64,000 nt of DNA from an uncultured Prevotellaceae bacterium (GTDB lineage Bacteria > Bacteroidota > Bacteroidia > Bacteroidales > Muribaculaceae). A model generated the notes under the pieces. That model saw only the letters and a list, made by a program, of their open reading frames with translations. It did not search any database and was not told the DNA's origin. The position numbers were made by a program, and so were the translations under genes. Positions 50,897 to 59,126 of the stretch are shown here, one piece after another; position 1 is the first letter of the stretch, and each line of letters starts with the position of its first letter. Location: contig CAMZFV010000001.1 in NCBI GenBank assembly GCA_947306175.1, forward strand, positions 62,001-126,000. The letters run 5' to 3'.

Positions 50897-53077
50897 TTAT
50901 TCTTTTTTAGTCGTCGCTTTCTTGGAAGTGGACGATTTCTTGATGCTGGTGGTGATTTTGCCGTCCTCGGTATCAATGACAATGGAGTCGCCAGTGGTGG
51001 CCTCCTCGCGCAACAACATCTCGCTCAAGGGATCTTCAATCTCGCTTTGGATAGCGCGCTTCAACGGACGGGCACCGTACTGGATGTCAAAGCCGTGGTC
51101 GGCGACGAGATTCTTGGCGGCATCGGTAATCACGAGTTTCAAGCCGTTCTCCTCCACACGTTTGTAGAACGAAGCCAACTCGATATCCACAATCTTGAGG
51201 ATGCAGTCGTGGTTGAGCGCCCCGAAGGTGACAATGTCGTCCACACGGTTGAGGAATTCGGGCGAGAACTTGCGGTTGAGCGCCTTGCGGATGACTGCGT
51301 CGCTGCGTTCCTTGGTCAGTTCGTTGGTGTTAAATCCCACACCAGCGCCAAAGTCCTTCAGTTCCCTCGTGCCGATGTTGCTTGTCATGATGATGATGGT
51401 GTTCTTGAAGTCCACCTTGCGGCCCAAGCCGTCGGTCAGACTACCCTCATCGAGGACTTGCAGCATCATGTTGAACACGTCGGGGTGGGCCTTCTCGATC
51501 TCGTCGAGCAGCACCACGCTATATGGGTGACGGCGCACCTTCTCGGTCAGTTGGCCGCCCTCCTCGTAGCCCACATAGCCCGGAGGTGCGCCAACGAGCC
51601 TGGAAACGTTGAATTTCTCCATGTATTCGCTCATATCGACGCGGATGAGTGCCTCGTCGCTGTTGAAGAGGAATTGGGCGAGTTTCTTGGCCAGCAGGGT
51701 CTTGCCAACACCAGTCGGTCCCAGGAACATGAAGGAGCCGATAGGACGCTTGGGATCGCGCAGGCCAGCTCGGTTGCGGCGTATGCTGCGGGCAATCTTG
51801 TCGATGGCCTCGTCCTGGCCGATGACCTGTTTCTTCAACTCGTCGGTCATGCCCAGTAGACGGATGCCTTCGCTCTGAGCGATGCGCTGAGCGGGCACGC
51901 CGGTCATCATGGCGACCACCTCGGCAATGTGACCCTCGTTGACGGTCACGCGGCGGCTGTCGAGCTCCTGCTCCCAGCGTTCCTTGGCCACTTGCAGCTC
52001 TTCCTTGAGTTTTTCTTGCTGGTCACGGTAGTTGGCGGCACTCTCGAAGTTCTGGGCTTGTACGGCCTTGAATTTGTTCTCTTGGGCCTCGGCGATGCGC
52101 TGCTCTAGATCTTCAATTTCCTTGGGGGTATCGACTTTAGTAATATGTACGCGCGAGCCTGCTTCGTCCATCGCGTCTATCGCCTTGTCGGGGAAGAAGC
52201 GGTCGCTGATGTAGCGGTCGGTGAGCGTTACACAGGCTTTCAACGCCTCATCGGTGTAGTTCACGCCGTGGTGCTTCTCGTACATCTCCTTGATATTGTG
52301 CAGAATCTCAAGGGTTTGTTCGGGCGTGGTGGGTTCGACAAGGACCTTCTGGAAACGGCGTTCCAGGGCGCCGTCCTTCTCGATGCTCTTGCGGTACTCA
52401 TCAAGGGTTGTGGCACCGATGCACTGGAACTCGCCACGTGCCAGGGCGGGCTTGAGCAGGTTAGCGGCGTCCATCGACCCGCTGGCATTGCCGGCGCCCA
52501 CGATGTTGTGGATCTCGTCGATGAACATGATGACGTTCTTGTTGGCGCTCACCTCGTCGATGACGGCCTTGAGGCGTTCCTCAAACTGGCCACGGTACTT
52601 AGTGCCTGCCACGATGGCTGCCATGTCGAGCGAGATGATGCGCTTGTCGAGCAGGGTGCGGGCCACCTTGCGTTCAACAATGCGCTTGGCCAGACCCTCG
52701 ATGATGGCGCTCTTGCCGACACCGGGTTCACCGATCATTACGGGGTTGTTTTTCTTGCGGCGGCTCAGGATTTGGGCCAAACGCTCGATTTCCGTCTCAC
52801 GGCCCACCACGGGATCCAGACGACCCTCGGCGGCCTCTCGGGTAATGTCCTTGCCATATTTATCGATAACAGGAGTGGCAGAATTGTCACCCCGACTGAC
52901 ATTTCGTCGCTGTCGTGTCTCGCGGTAGGAGGGATTCTCGCTATCACCGACAGGTCCGCCACCTGGCAGATCGTCTTCCTCCTCATCCTCTTCGTCGGGG
53001 AAGTCGGCACCGGCCTTAGGCAGCGTAATATCCTGTCTCCAGTGGGTTTGCTGGAGTCGATGTTGTTCGTTATTCAT
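50897..53077 (-). CDS. clpC: ClpC-type AAA+ unfoldase lacking the Clp N-domain
   Basis: 726 residues, against about 820-850 for standard ClpC. Residues 1-65 are a low-complexity, acidic leader (DEEDEEEDD). AAA-1 follows with Walker A GEPGVGKS (116-123). A UVR/M-domain coiled coil ([20 protein letters not shown]) comes next, then AAA-2 with Walker A GPTGVGKT (453-460), and a VGF loop ([10 protein letters not shown]) of the ClpP-binding kind. The two Clp_N repeats used for adaptor and substrate docking are absent. Only 154 bp separate this start from the next gene, so the domain is not hidden upstream in another frame. It is expected to unfold proteins for ClpP in the cytoplasm. Confidence 0.92.
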   Translation of the reverse strand: MNNEQHRLQQTHWRQDITLPKAGADFPDEEDEEEDDLPGGGPVGDSENPSYRETRQRRNVSRGDNSATPVIDKYGKDITREAAEGRLDPVVGRETEIERLAQILSRRKKNNPVMIGEPGVGKSAIIEGLAKRIVERKVARTLLDKRIISLDMAAIVAGTKYRGQFEERLKAVIDEVSANKNVIMFIDEIHNIVGAGNASGSMDAANLLKPALARGEFQCIGATTLDEYRKSIEKDGALERRFQKVLVEPTTPEQTLEILHNIKEMYEKHHGVNYTDEALKACVTLTDRYISDRFFPDKAIDAMDEAGSRVHITKVDTPKEIEDLEQRIAEAQENKFKAVQAQNFESAANYRDQQEKLKEELQVAKERWEQELDSRRVTVNEGHIAEVVAMMTGVPAQRIAQSEGIRLLGMTDELKKQVIGQDEAIDKIARSIRRNRAGLRDPKRPIGSFMFLGPTGVGKTLLAKKLAQFLFNSDEALIRVDMSEYMEKFNVSRLVGAPPGYVGYEEGGQLTEKVRRHPYSVVLLDEIEKAHPDVFNMMLQVLDEGSLTDGLGRKVDFKNTIIIMTSNIGTRELKDFGAGVGFNTNELTKERSDAVIRKALNRKFSPEFLNRVDDIVTFGALNHDCILKIVDIELASFYKRVEENGLKLVITDAAKNLVADHGFDIQYGARPLKRAIQSEIEDPLSEMLLREEATTGDSIVIDTEDGKITTSIKKSSTSKKATTKKE

Positions 53078-53231
53078 CTTGTATATGTTTCTCTTTTTCT
53101 GTTGTCATGAATGATTATCACCATACCAAGAAGCAAACACCATGCCAGAATTATTGGTGATAAGTCAGAATTTAGGGGCGAGGAGTTGATGTGCAGCCCC
53201 TTACCCCTAAATCCTGATAGTTATCGGCTCA

Positions 53232-55055
53232 TTATTTCGATAATAGCACGTCAATGAGAGCGGTGACGTCTCCGATACTTACTTCTCCATCAGCGTTCAC
53301 GTCTGCTGCCTCCCTGCTGATAGCTGCGCTTTCGTTGCCCAGCAGATAGTCAATGAGGGCAGTGACATCGCCGATAGATACCTCGCCGTCACCATTCACG
53401 TCGCCAATGAGCACTTCTTCACCGATGCCTGTCAAGGTGACGTGCTGGATATTGGACCATACGCTCTCGGTACCGTCGGTATAGATGGCCTTGACGAGAT
53501 ATTCATAATAGCCCTCGGCAAGCGCCTTGACTGTGTAGCATGTGTCGTTGATGCCGCTCACCACGCGCCAGGTGGAGTCGCCTTCCTCGACGGGAATGCG
53601 GTGCGGAGCCCTAAAGGCGGTGAGGTCACCATTATAAACGTCCACGCTATATACGTAAAAACGTTTTCCTCTTGCTGTCATTGACAGCTTGACATTGTGT
53701 TCCCTGCAGTTACTCAAGACAACAGTATAATCAGTTGGCGTGTCAGTTAATGCTATAGTCTGGCTCTCATCACCACATGACACAATGATTGAACTATTGT
53801 CGCTCACTCCTTGTTTGCTAATCCAGTTCTTGGCATTGAATTTCACCGTGATTTTGCTTGCAAGTTCCAGATCGGGGGTGATCAGATAACCAACTTCGCT
53901 CGAGGATCCGAATTTGAGGCTTTTTCCAGCAGCGGTGAACAGTTTGTAGCCTGTCCATCCGGGATTGTCGGTATAGGTGTCAAGATTGCCGCTGATGTCA
54001 TTAAAACCGTCGGTAGTGGCGTTGACTTTTGAGAAGTTTTCAGTCATCATCAGGATTGGCTCTTCAACGGTCTCGATGCGGTTAACCTGAAGGGTGTAGC
54101 TTGACACATCGCCTCCGCTGGTCCAGTCGGCGCGGAAGGAGGTGCCAGTAACAGCTGTCGTATCAAGGTCAAGCATGACAGGTACGATTTTATTCAGGGA
54201 ATCAACGGGAGTGCCGTCACCGGTCCAGGGCTCATTTTGCTTGGTGCCCCAAATGTGCTCTGCCAGTTCGGGGTGATCCACAAAGGGGTTGCGGTTACCT
54301 TGTTCCAGATAAACCCCTTCGTTGCGGTTGATTTCCTTTTGGCTAACAGGGTCGGCACGATGCCATTCCATGAGCATCTGCATCGACCAGTCGGAAAAGG
54401 CCTTGTACTGGTTGTCATCATAGTCCAACTGGTCACAGCCTGGCCAGTTCTGGACATCGCTCTTGTAACAAGTAACCATGTAAAAGTAGATGCGGGCAAA
54501 GTCGCCCTTGTACTCGTCGTCGGGCTCAAACACAGTGGCCGACGATGAGTAGCCGTCGTAGGTGTTCTTGCCCAACTTGCCTTTCATGCTCACTCCCAGC
54601 TCTTCGTTGACGTAGGTGGTGCCTCCAGCACACACGCCGTAGGGGTTGTTGCTGCGACGCTGGTTCACATAACCGTCGGTAGGAATGATCATGGTCAGGT
54701 CGGTGTACATGGGATAGACCTCGCCACCAAACCAACTTTTAGGGAAGGAATGTTCACGATTAAGACCTTGTCCCACATAAGAAGCTGTACTCACATGATA
54801 GGATTCGTGATTGTATTTGCAGGTGGAATACATGTCGATGTAGTAGCCGTCACTGCCCATGTCAGTGTTGAGATAGGCGTCCCACAGGTAATTGTAGCCC
54901 AACTGGCTATGAGTATAGATGATACCTTCGAGAGCGGTCATCAATGCTTCGTCCTGTTTGCCGATGGCATTCACATAGTAGCCCGTGGGAATGTCGGCGC
55001 CTGCCGTCAAACCCACAAGCAGCGTTAACATTACTAATGTGGTAATTCTTTTCAT
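53232..55055 (-). CDS. Secreted endonuclease I-family nuclease with dockerin-like tail
   Basis: 607 residues. Signal peptide at residues 1-20. Endonuclease I (beta-beta-alpha-Me) domain in residues ~25-270, with GLNREHSFPKSWFGG (H102 as general base), DLTMIIPTDGYVNQRRSNNP and NRNPFVDHPELAEHIWG. Then come FN3-like and jelly-roll stretches (~290-520) and a dockerin-like two-repeat tail (GDVNGDGEVSIGDVTALID, repeated almost exactly). The family degrades DNA or RNA without sequence preference, with a divalent metal, in the periplasm or outside the cell. It may serve nucleotide or phosphate scavenging or breakdown of DNA in biofilm. It lies 12 bp upstream of nothing else on its strand; HD gene ends 13 bp before its start. 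Confidence 0.9.
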   Translation of the reverse strand: MKRITTLVMLTLLVGLTAGADIPTGYYVNAIGKQDEALMTALEGIIYTHSQLGYNYLWDAYLNTDMGSDGYYIDMYSTCKYNHESYHVSTASYVGQGLNREHSFPKSWFGGEVYPMYTDLTMIIPTDGYVNQRRSNNPYGVCAGGTTYVNEELGVSMKGKLGKNTYDGYSSSATVFEPDDEYKGDFARIYFYMVTCYKSDVQNWPGCDQLDYDDNQYKAFSDWSMQMLMEWHRADPVSQKEINRNEGVYLEQGNRNPFVDHPELAEHIWGTKQNEPWTGDGTPVDSLNKIVPVMLDLDTTAVTGTSFRADWTSGGDVSSYTLQVNRIETVEEPILMMTENFSKVNATTDGFNDISGNLDTYTDNPGWTGYKLFTAAGKSLKFGSSSEVGYLITPDLELASKITVKFNAKNWISKQGVSDNSSIIVSCGDESQTIALTDTPTDYTVVLSNCREHNVKLSMTARGKRFYVYSVDVYNGDLTAFRAPHRIPVEEGDSTWRVVSGINDTCYTVKALAEGYYEYLVKAIYTDGTESVWSNIQHVTLTGIGEEVLIGDVNGDGEVSIGDVTALIDYLLGNESAAISREAADVNADGEVSIGDVTALIDVLLSK

Positions 55056-55067
55056 TGATAATTTGTA

Positions 55068-55697
55068 TTAAGTGTTTAACTTTTCAAAGATAGAGTCGAA
55101 CAATTGTCGGAAGGCTTGCTCGTCGGCCAAAATGTGGCGGAATTCGTCGAGTCGTTTGGCGTTGTCACTTTGCGGTATCCAAAGCTTGAGGTAACCCCCG
55201 TAGTCATATTTCTCGCGCATGTGCTCCATTAGGCGGCGATATTGCCCCTCGCGGTCCAGATTTGGCTCGTGCTTCATGCCGTATTGCAGAGCGCGTCTCA
55301 CGATTGTCTTGCCGTCGATGATGCGGTCGGCCTCGGCAACGATGCTGCCGTAGATGGTTCGGGGCTCATGGCCGCTCGATGCGCGGTGATCCTCGGCAGC
55401 ATCGGCGATGGTGTTGATTTCGTCTTCGCTGAACCATTGACGCAATCGGGCATCCTCACGAACGATGCAGGCACTGTCGGTGTGGTGGTGCTCACGGCCG
55501 TTAATCAGTCCTAGGTCGTGGTAGGCTGCGGCAATCAGGAGGATGCAACGGTCCACCTCGGGATAATACTGTGCCAGGCTTAGGGCTTGGGAAATGACCG
55601 TCTGGACATGGTCACGACCATGCCCGGCGTCAAAGGCATCGTAGCGGGGAACAATTTCCCGCTCGACAAAATCCCTTATTTTCTCATAATCCCTCAT
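55068..55697 (-). CDS. HD-domain metal-dependent phosphohydrolase
   Basis: 209 residues. HD fold with H26/H30 (DAGHGRDH), the H60-D61 pair in AAAYHDLGL and a later Asp (EADRI). It hydrolyses a phospho-ester, probably of a nucleotide; the substrate is unknown. On the minus strand it lies between ribBA (upstream, 57 bp with a TTAG array) and the endonuclease gene (13 bp downstream). The promoter of the latter lies inside its last codons. Confidence 0.88.
   Translation of the reverse strand: MRDYEKIRDFVEREIVPRYDAFDAGHGRDHVQTVISQALSLAQYYPEVDRCILLIAAAYHDLGLINGREHHHTDSACIVREDARLRQWFSEDEINTIADAAEDHRASSGHEPRTIYGSIVAEADRIIDGKTIVRRALQYGMKHEPNLDREGQYRRLMEHMREKYDYGGYLKLWIPQSDNAKRLDEFRHILADEQAFRQLFDSIFEKLNT
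55085..55092 (-). promoter_or_regulatory. -7 box of the endonuclease gene, inside the HD gene
   Basis: TATCTTTG on the minus strand (TAnnTTTG), 29 bp upstream of the nuclease ATG at 55055, overlapping the last codons of the HD gene. Confidence 0.5.
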
Positions 55698-55700
55698 TGT

Positions 55701-55739
55701 GAGACTTTAGACCTTAGACCTTAGACTTTAGACTTTAGG
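55701..55739. repeat. TTAGACC/TTTAGAC array between ribBA and the HD gene
   Basis: Five TTAGAC units, followed by GCGGATGTC, one base away from the recurring GCGGATGCC nonamer. Confidence 0.85.
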
Positions 55740-55754
55740 GTGCGGATGTCTCTC

Positions 55755-56969
55755 TTAGTCCACTTTGTGCAGGTCGTGACCCATGCGGGTCTTCTTGGTG
55801 TGCATGTAGAACTCGTTGTAGCGGTTAGGAGTCACCTCCAGCGGCACGTTCTCCACGACTTTAAGACCGTAACTCTCAAGTCCTACGCGTTTGACGGGGT
55901 TGTTGGTCATCAGACGCATCTTGGTAACGCCCAGGATGCGCAGGATGTTGGCGCCAACACCGTAGTCGCGTTCGTCAGGCTTGAAACCCAGGTGGACATT
56001 GGCGTCAACGGTATCATAGCCGTTTTCCTGAAGTTTATAGGCCTTGATCTTATTCATCAGTCCGATGCCACGTCCTTCCTGATTCATATAGACGAGGACG
56101 CCCTTGCCTTCCTTCTCAATCATCTGCATTGCCAGGTGCAGCTGTTCGCCGCACTCGCAACGCATAGAGCCGAAGATGTCACCCGTAGCGCATGACGAGT
56201 GTACACGCACCAGCAGTGGCTCGTTGGGTCCCCATTCGCCCTTGATGAGGGCGATGTGCTCTCGCCCGTTGTTGATTTGGCGGAATGGGATGAGTTTGAA
56301 GTGGCCATACATGGTAGGCAGGTCCACCTCGTCGCCCACCTCAACGACCTTCTCGGTGCGCAGGCGGTAAGCAATCAGGTCCTTGATGGTAATGATAGGC
56401 ATGTTATACTTCTTGGCCACCTCGACAAGTTGAGGCAGACGCGCCATCGTGCCGTCAGGGTTGATGATCTCGATGAGAGCGGCGGCAGGGTATAGACCTG
56501 CAATTCTCATCAGGTCGATGGAGGCTTCGGTATGGCCAGCGCGCTTGAGCACGCCCTTATCGACGGCGCGCAGGGGGTTGATGTGGCCGGGGCGGCCAAA
56601 GTCCTGCGGCTTGCTGTGGGGATTGGCCAGCGCACGGATGGTCATGGCGCGATCATGCATCGACACGCCTGTTGTGCAACCGTCGAGCAAGTCGATGGTC
56701 ACAGTAAAAGGGGTGCCCAGCATCGACGTGTTGTCATCGACCTGCATATTGAGTTCCAACTCATGGCAACGTTCAGCAGTGACGGGAGCGCACAGTACGC
56801 CTCGTCCTTCACGCAGCATGAAGTTGACTTTTTCCTCGGTGATTTTTTCGGCAGCGATGATGAAATCGCCCTCGTTTTCACGGTCTTCGTCATCAACGAC
56901 GATGACAAATTCGCCGCGTTTCAGTTGCTCCACGGCCTCGTCAATGGTATTCAGTTTGATTTCGTCCAT
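55755..56969 (-). CDS. ribBA: Bifunctional DHBP synthase / GTP cyclohydrolase II
   Basis: 404 residues. The N-terminal RibB half has the acidic [16 protein letters not shown] and [14 protein letters not shown] motifs. The C-terminal RibA half has the zinc site [17 protein letters not shown] and the [16 protein letters not shown] loop. It makes both riboflavin precursors: 3,4-dihydroxy-2-butanone 4-phosphate from ribulose-5-phosphate, and the pyrimidine precursor from GTP. The other rib genes are not adjacent. No FMN riboswitch is apparent in the 111-bp upstream gap. Confidence 0.96.
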   Translation of the reverse strand: MDEIKLNTIDEAVEQLKRGEFVIVVDDEDRENEGDFIIAAEKITEEKVNFMLREGRGVLCAPVTAERCHELELNMQVDDNTSMLGTPFTVTIDLLDGCTTGVSMHDRAMTIRALANPHSKPQDFGRPGHINPLRAVDKGVLKRAGHTEASIDLMRIAGLYPAAALIEIINPDGTMARLPQLVEVAKKYNMPIITIKDLIAYRLRTEKVVEVGDEVDLPTMYGHFKLIPFRQINNGREHIALIKGEWGPNEPLLVRVHSSCATGDIFGSMRCECGEQLHLAMQMIEKEGKGVLVYMNQEGRGIGLMNKIKAYKLQENGYDTVDANVHLGFKPDERDYGVGANILRILGVTKMRLMTNNPVKRVGLESYGLKVVENVPLEVTPNRYNEFYMHTKKTRMGHDLHKVD

Positions 56970-56971
56970 TA

Positions 56972-57080
56972 TTTGTTGTTAGTTGTTAGTTGTTAGTTTC
57001 TAGTTGTTGAACTACGAATTACACGAATTAAACTAATTATTTCTTAGCAAAGGTTCGTTAAATTAGCGTAATTAGTAGTT
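56972..57080. repeat. TTAGTTG array and AATTCGT element between lptF/G and ribBA
   Basis: GTTGTTAGTTGTTAGTTG units (56972-57008) followed by CTACGAATTACACGAATT (57012-57029) and a GTAATTAGTAG mirror near 57068. Together they are partly palindromic. Confidence 0.65.
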
Positions 57081-59024
57081 TTATTTATCGCTATACTCCA
57101 TTTCGCGGTTGTACTCACCGTTGAAGATAGCGACGAGTTGATCACACGTCTTGATGGTGAGTTGGATATCGCGTTTCAGGTTCTTCTGGTGTCTCAAACC
57201 TATGAGCCATGCAGGCAGGCCGATGGGGAACAAGGCGGCAAGAACAGTTCCCAAGGTCTTGTTGCCCGTGGGGCTGTAGGTGAGCAGCTGACGTATAAAG
57301 GGATAGTCCATCGCCTTGTTGAGCACCATCTGGTCACGGGAGTTGGAAAGGTAATCCACTACACTGTCCACCTGCTCAGCAAGGGATTTGATAGCGGCCT
57401 TGTCATATCCATGCTGCCAGTAGTCGATGTAGCGCTGACGGCCTGGATACTTGTCGAGGAATTGCTGGCAAGATGCTTTCAATGCATCGATACGTGCCAT
57501 GGCCTCGTCGGGAACGACTTCGTTGATGATGACTTCCTTGGCAGCCAGCTTGCGTGTCTGGTGCAAACCCGTGAAGCGGCGCAGGACGTTGAGCCATGCG
57601 TCGGGGTTGAACACTGCCGAGTCGTTGACGGCCTTCTTGGTCAGGAAGATGCCCAACGGCAAAAGTACAGCCGAACTGAGCCACATGCCCTGCCATACGG
57701 GCCATCGTCCGTCACGGGCCAATTTATAGCCCATATTGTCGATGATGTAATAGACAATAAACAGGATAACCGATATGACGATGGGCATACCCAAACCGCC
57801 CTTGCGGATAATGGCTCCCAGCGGGGCTCCGATGAAGAAGAAGATGAGACAGGCCAGCGACAAGGTGAATTTCTTCATCAACTCAATCTGGTGGCGGCGG
57901 ATGACGTAATTGTCGTCATTAACGCTGTAGCCCTGGAACTGGAGGTCCTGCATTGCGGTGTTGGTGCGCATCAGGGCTTGGTTGATGACATGCTGCTGAT
58001 CGGCGTTGGGGAGTGCCTTGATCAATTCGTTCACGTTGACGGGTTTGTCGAGTTTGACCTCCTTGACAGGCTCCTTGACGTTGGTGCCGTCCTTATAGAC
58101 TGTGCGCACTGCGGGCACACCGCAGATTGGCTGATGTCGCAGGTTCTGAATGATCAGTGTGGCCGCGGAATCAACCTTAAGGCGAACGGAGTCGATGGTC
58201 TGCTGCAGTTCGGTGATGTTCTTGCCCACATATTGGGACTTCATTGTCTCGTCGTCCATGCGGGTGAAGTTGGCGTCATAGGGAATCATGATTTCCTTGT
58301 CATGGAAAGTCTCACGGCGGTACAGTTCACCACTTATGCCGCTGACGCCCCCGCCGCCTTTCATCTCCTCATACCAGGCGCCCTTGAACAGGGTAAGCAC
58401 CAAGTGGCGCTTGTCCTCGGTCATGCTCAAGCGACCAGAATCGGCTGCGACAATACGGGGGAACATGGTGCCGTTAGACACATCATAGATCAACATGCCG
58501 TAGAGCATGTCGCGTTCCTTGTCCTTGCGCTTGACATAGATATTGTAGCCTGGTATCTGGCTATAGACGGCACCCTCGGGGATGTCGAGGGTGGGGGATG
58601 TCTGCCTCATTGAGAATAGCAGGGTCCACATCTTCACCTGCGATTTGGGCAAGGCATTGTTCATAAAGAAGAACGCGCCAATGGCGACAAACACCATCAG
58701 GATAGCGATGGGCTTCATGATGGTCGTCAGCGAGATGCCTGAGGACTTGAGCGCGGTCAACTCAATGTGTTCACCCAGGTCGCCAAAGGTCATCAGCGCT
58801 GCCAGCAGGATACTCAGCGGCAGGGCCAGCGGAAGCAGTGACAAGGCAGCATGGAAGAAGAGTTCTGCAATCAGGTCAATGCTCAGACCCTTGCCCACCA
58901 ACTCGTCGATGTAGCGCCACAAGAACTGCATGATGACGATAAACAGGCAGATGCAGAAAGTCATCAAGAACCTGGGCAGGAATCTTGATAACATGAATGT
59001 GTAAAGCCTCTTTATCTTCAGCAT
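57081..59024 (-). CDS. LptF/LptG-family permease (YjgP/YjgQ)
   Basis: 647 residues, much longer than the ~360 of proteobacterial LptF/G. N-terminal helices at ~20-40, 60-80 and 100-120. A large beta-jellyroll region (ALPKSQVKMWTLLFSMRQ onwards) follows, then three helices (~385-460). The extra ~190 C-terminal residues contain one more hydrophobic stretch (TVLAALFPIGLPAWLIG). LptF/G form the membrane part of the ABC machine that extracts LPS toward LptD. A longer form seems usual in Bacteroidales, by memory. The start ATG at 59024 shares CATATG with a spurious divergent ATG. Confidence 0.88.
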   Translation of the reverse strand: MLKIKRLYTFMLSRFLPRFLMTFCICLFIVIMQFLWRYIDELVGKGLSIDLIAELFFHAALSLLPLALPLSILLAALMTFGDLGEHIELTALKSSGISLTTIMKPIAILMVFVAIGAFFFMNNALPKSQVKMWTLLFSMRQTSPTLDIPEGAVYSQIPGYNIYVKRKDKERDMLYGMLIYDVSNGTMFPRIVAADSGRLSMTEDKRHLVLTLFKGAWYEEMKGGGGVSGISGELYRRETFHDKEIMIPYDANFTRMDDETMKSQYVGKNITELQQTIDSVRLKVDSAATLIIQNLRHQPICGVPAVRTVYKDGTNVKEPVKEVKLDKPVNVNELIKALPNADQQHVINQALMRTNTAMQDLQFQGYSVNDDNYVIRRHQIELMKKFTLSLACLIFFFIGAPLGAIIRKGGLGMPIVISVILFIVYYIIDNMGYKLARDGRWPVWQGMWLSSAVLLPLGIFLTKKAVNDSAVFNPDAWLNVLRRFTGLHQTRKLAAKEVIINEVVPDEAMARIDALKASCQQFLDKYPGRQRYIDYWQHGYDKAAIKSLAEQVDSVVDYLSNSRDQMVLNKAMDYPFIRQLLTYSPTGNKTLGTVLAALFPIGLPAWLIGLRHQKNLKRDIQLTIKTCDQLVAIFNGEYNREMEYSDK

Positions 59025-59050
59025 ATGCGCTACAAGCTAATTAACGCTTG

Positions 59051-59058
59051 CAAAATTA
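59051..59058 (-). promoter_or_regulatory. -7 box of the LptF/G gene
   Basis: TAATTTTG on the minus strand (TAnnTTTG), 26 bp upstream of the ATG at 59024. Confidence 0.55.
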
Positions 59059-59110
59059 CAAAAAAAATGGTAACTGCGGCAGTCCTGTTGCCACTATCAA
59101 TAAAAAATAG

Positions 59111-59118
59111 TACCTTCG
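59111..59118 (+). promoter_or_regulatory. -7 box of the DUF5686 gene
   Basis: TACCTTCG, one base from TAnnTTTG, 8 bp upstream of the ATG at 59127. It places the transcription start next to the chosen start codon. Confidence 0.45.
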
Positions 59119-59126
59119 CAGGCTCG

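Noticed and set aside
53078..53231. Frameshifted Clp_N domain upstream of clpC
   Set aside because: Only 154 bp lie between clpC and the nuclease gene, too few for the ~140-residue domain; the short overlapping frame there has no Clp_N residues.
7746..55055. A cellulosome
   Set aside because: The dockerin-like tails sit on non-cellulolytic proteins, no cohesin or scaffoldin is visible and the three glycosidases in the window lack the tail.
57138..58613. 491-codon plus-strand frame opposite the LptF/G gene
   Set aside because: Its sequence is unstructured and matches no family, while the minus strand encodes a clear membrane permease.
59025..59126. Upstream ATG at 59025 for the DUF5686 gene
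   Set aside because: The extra 34 residues run through the probable promoter box and the ATG shares CATATG with the divergent gene start. The signal peptide begins at 59127.
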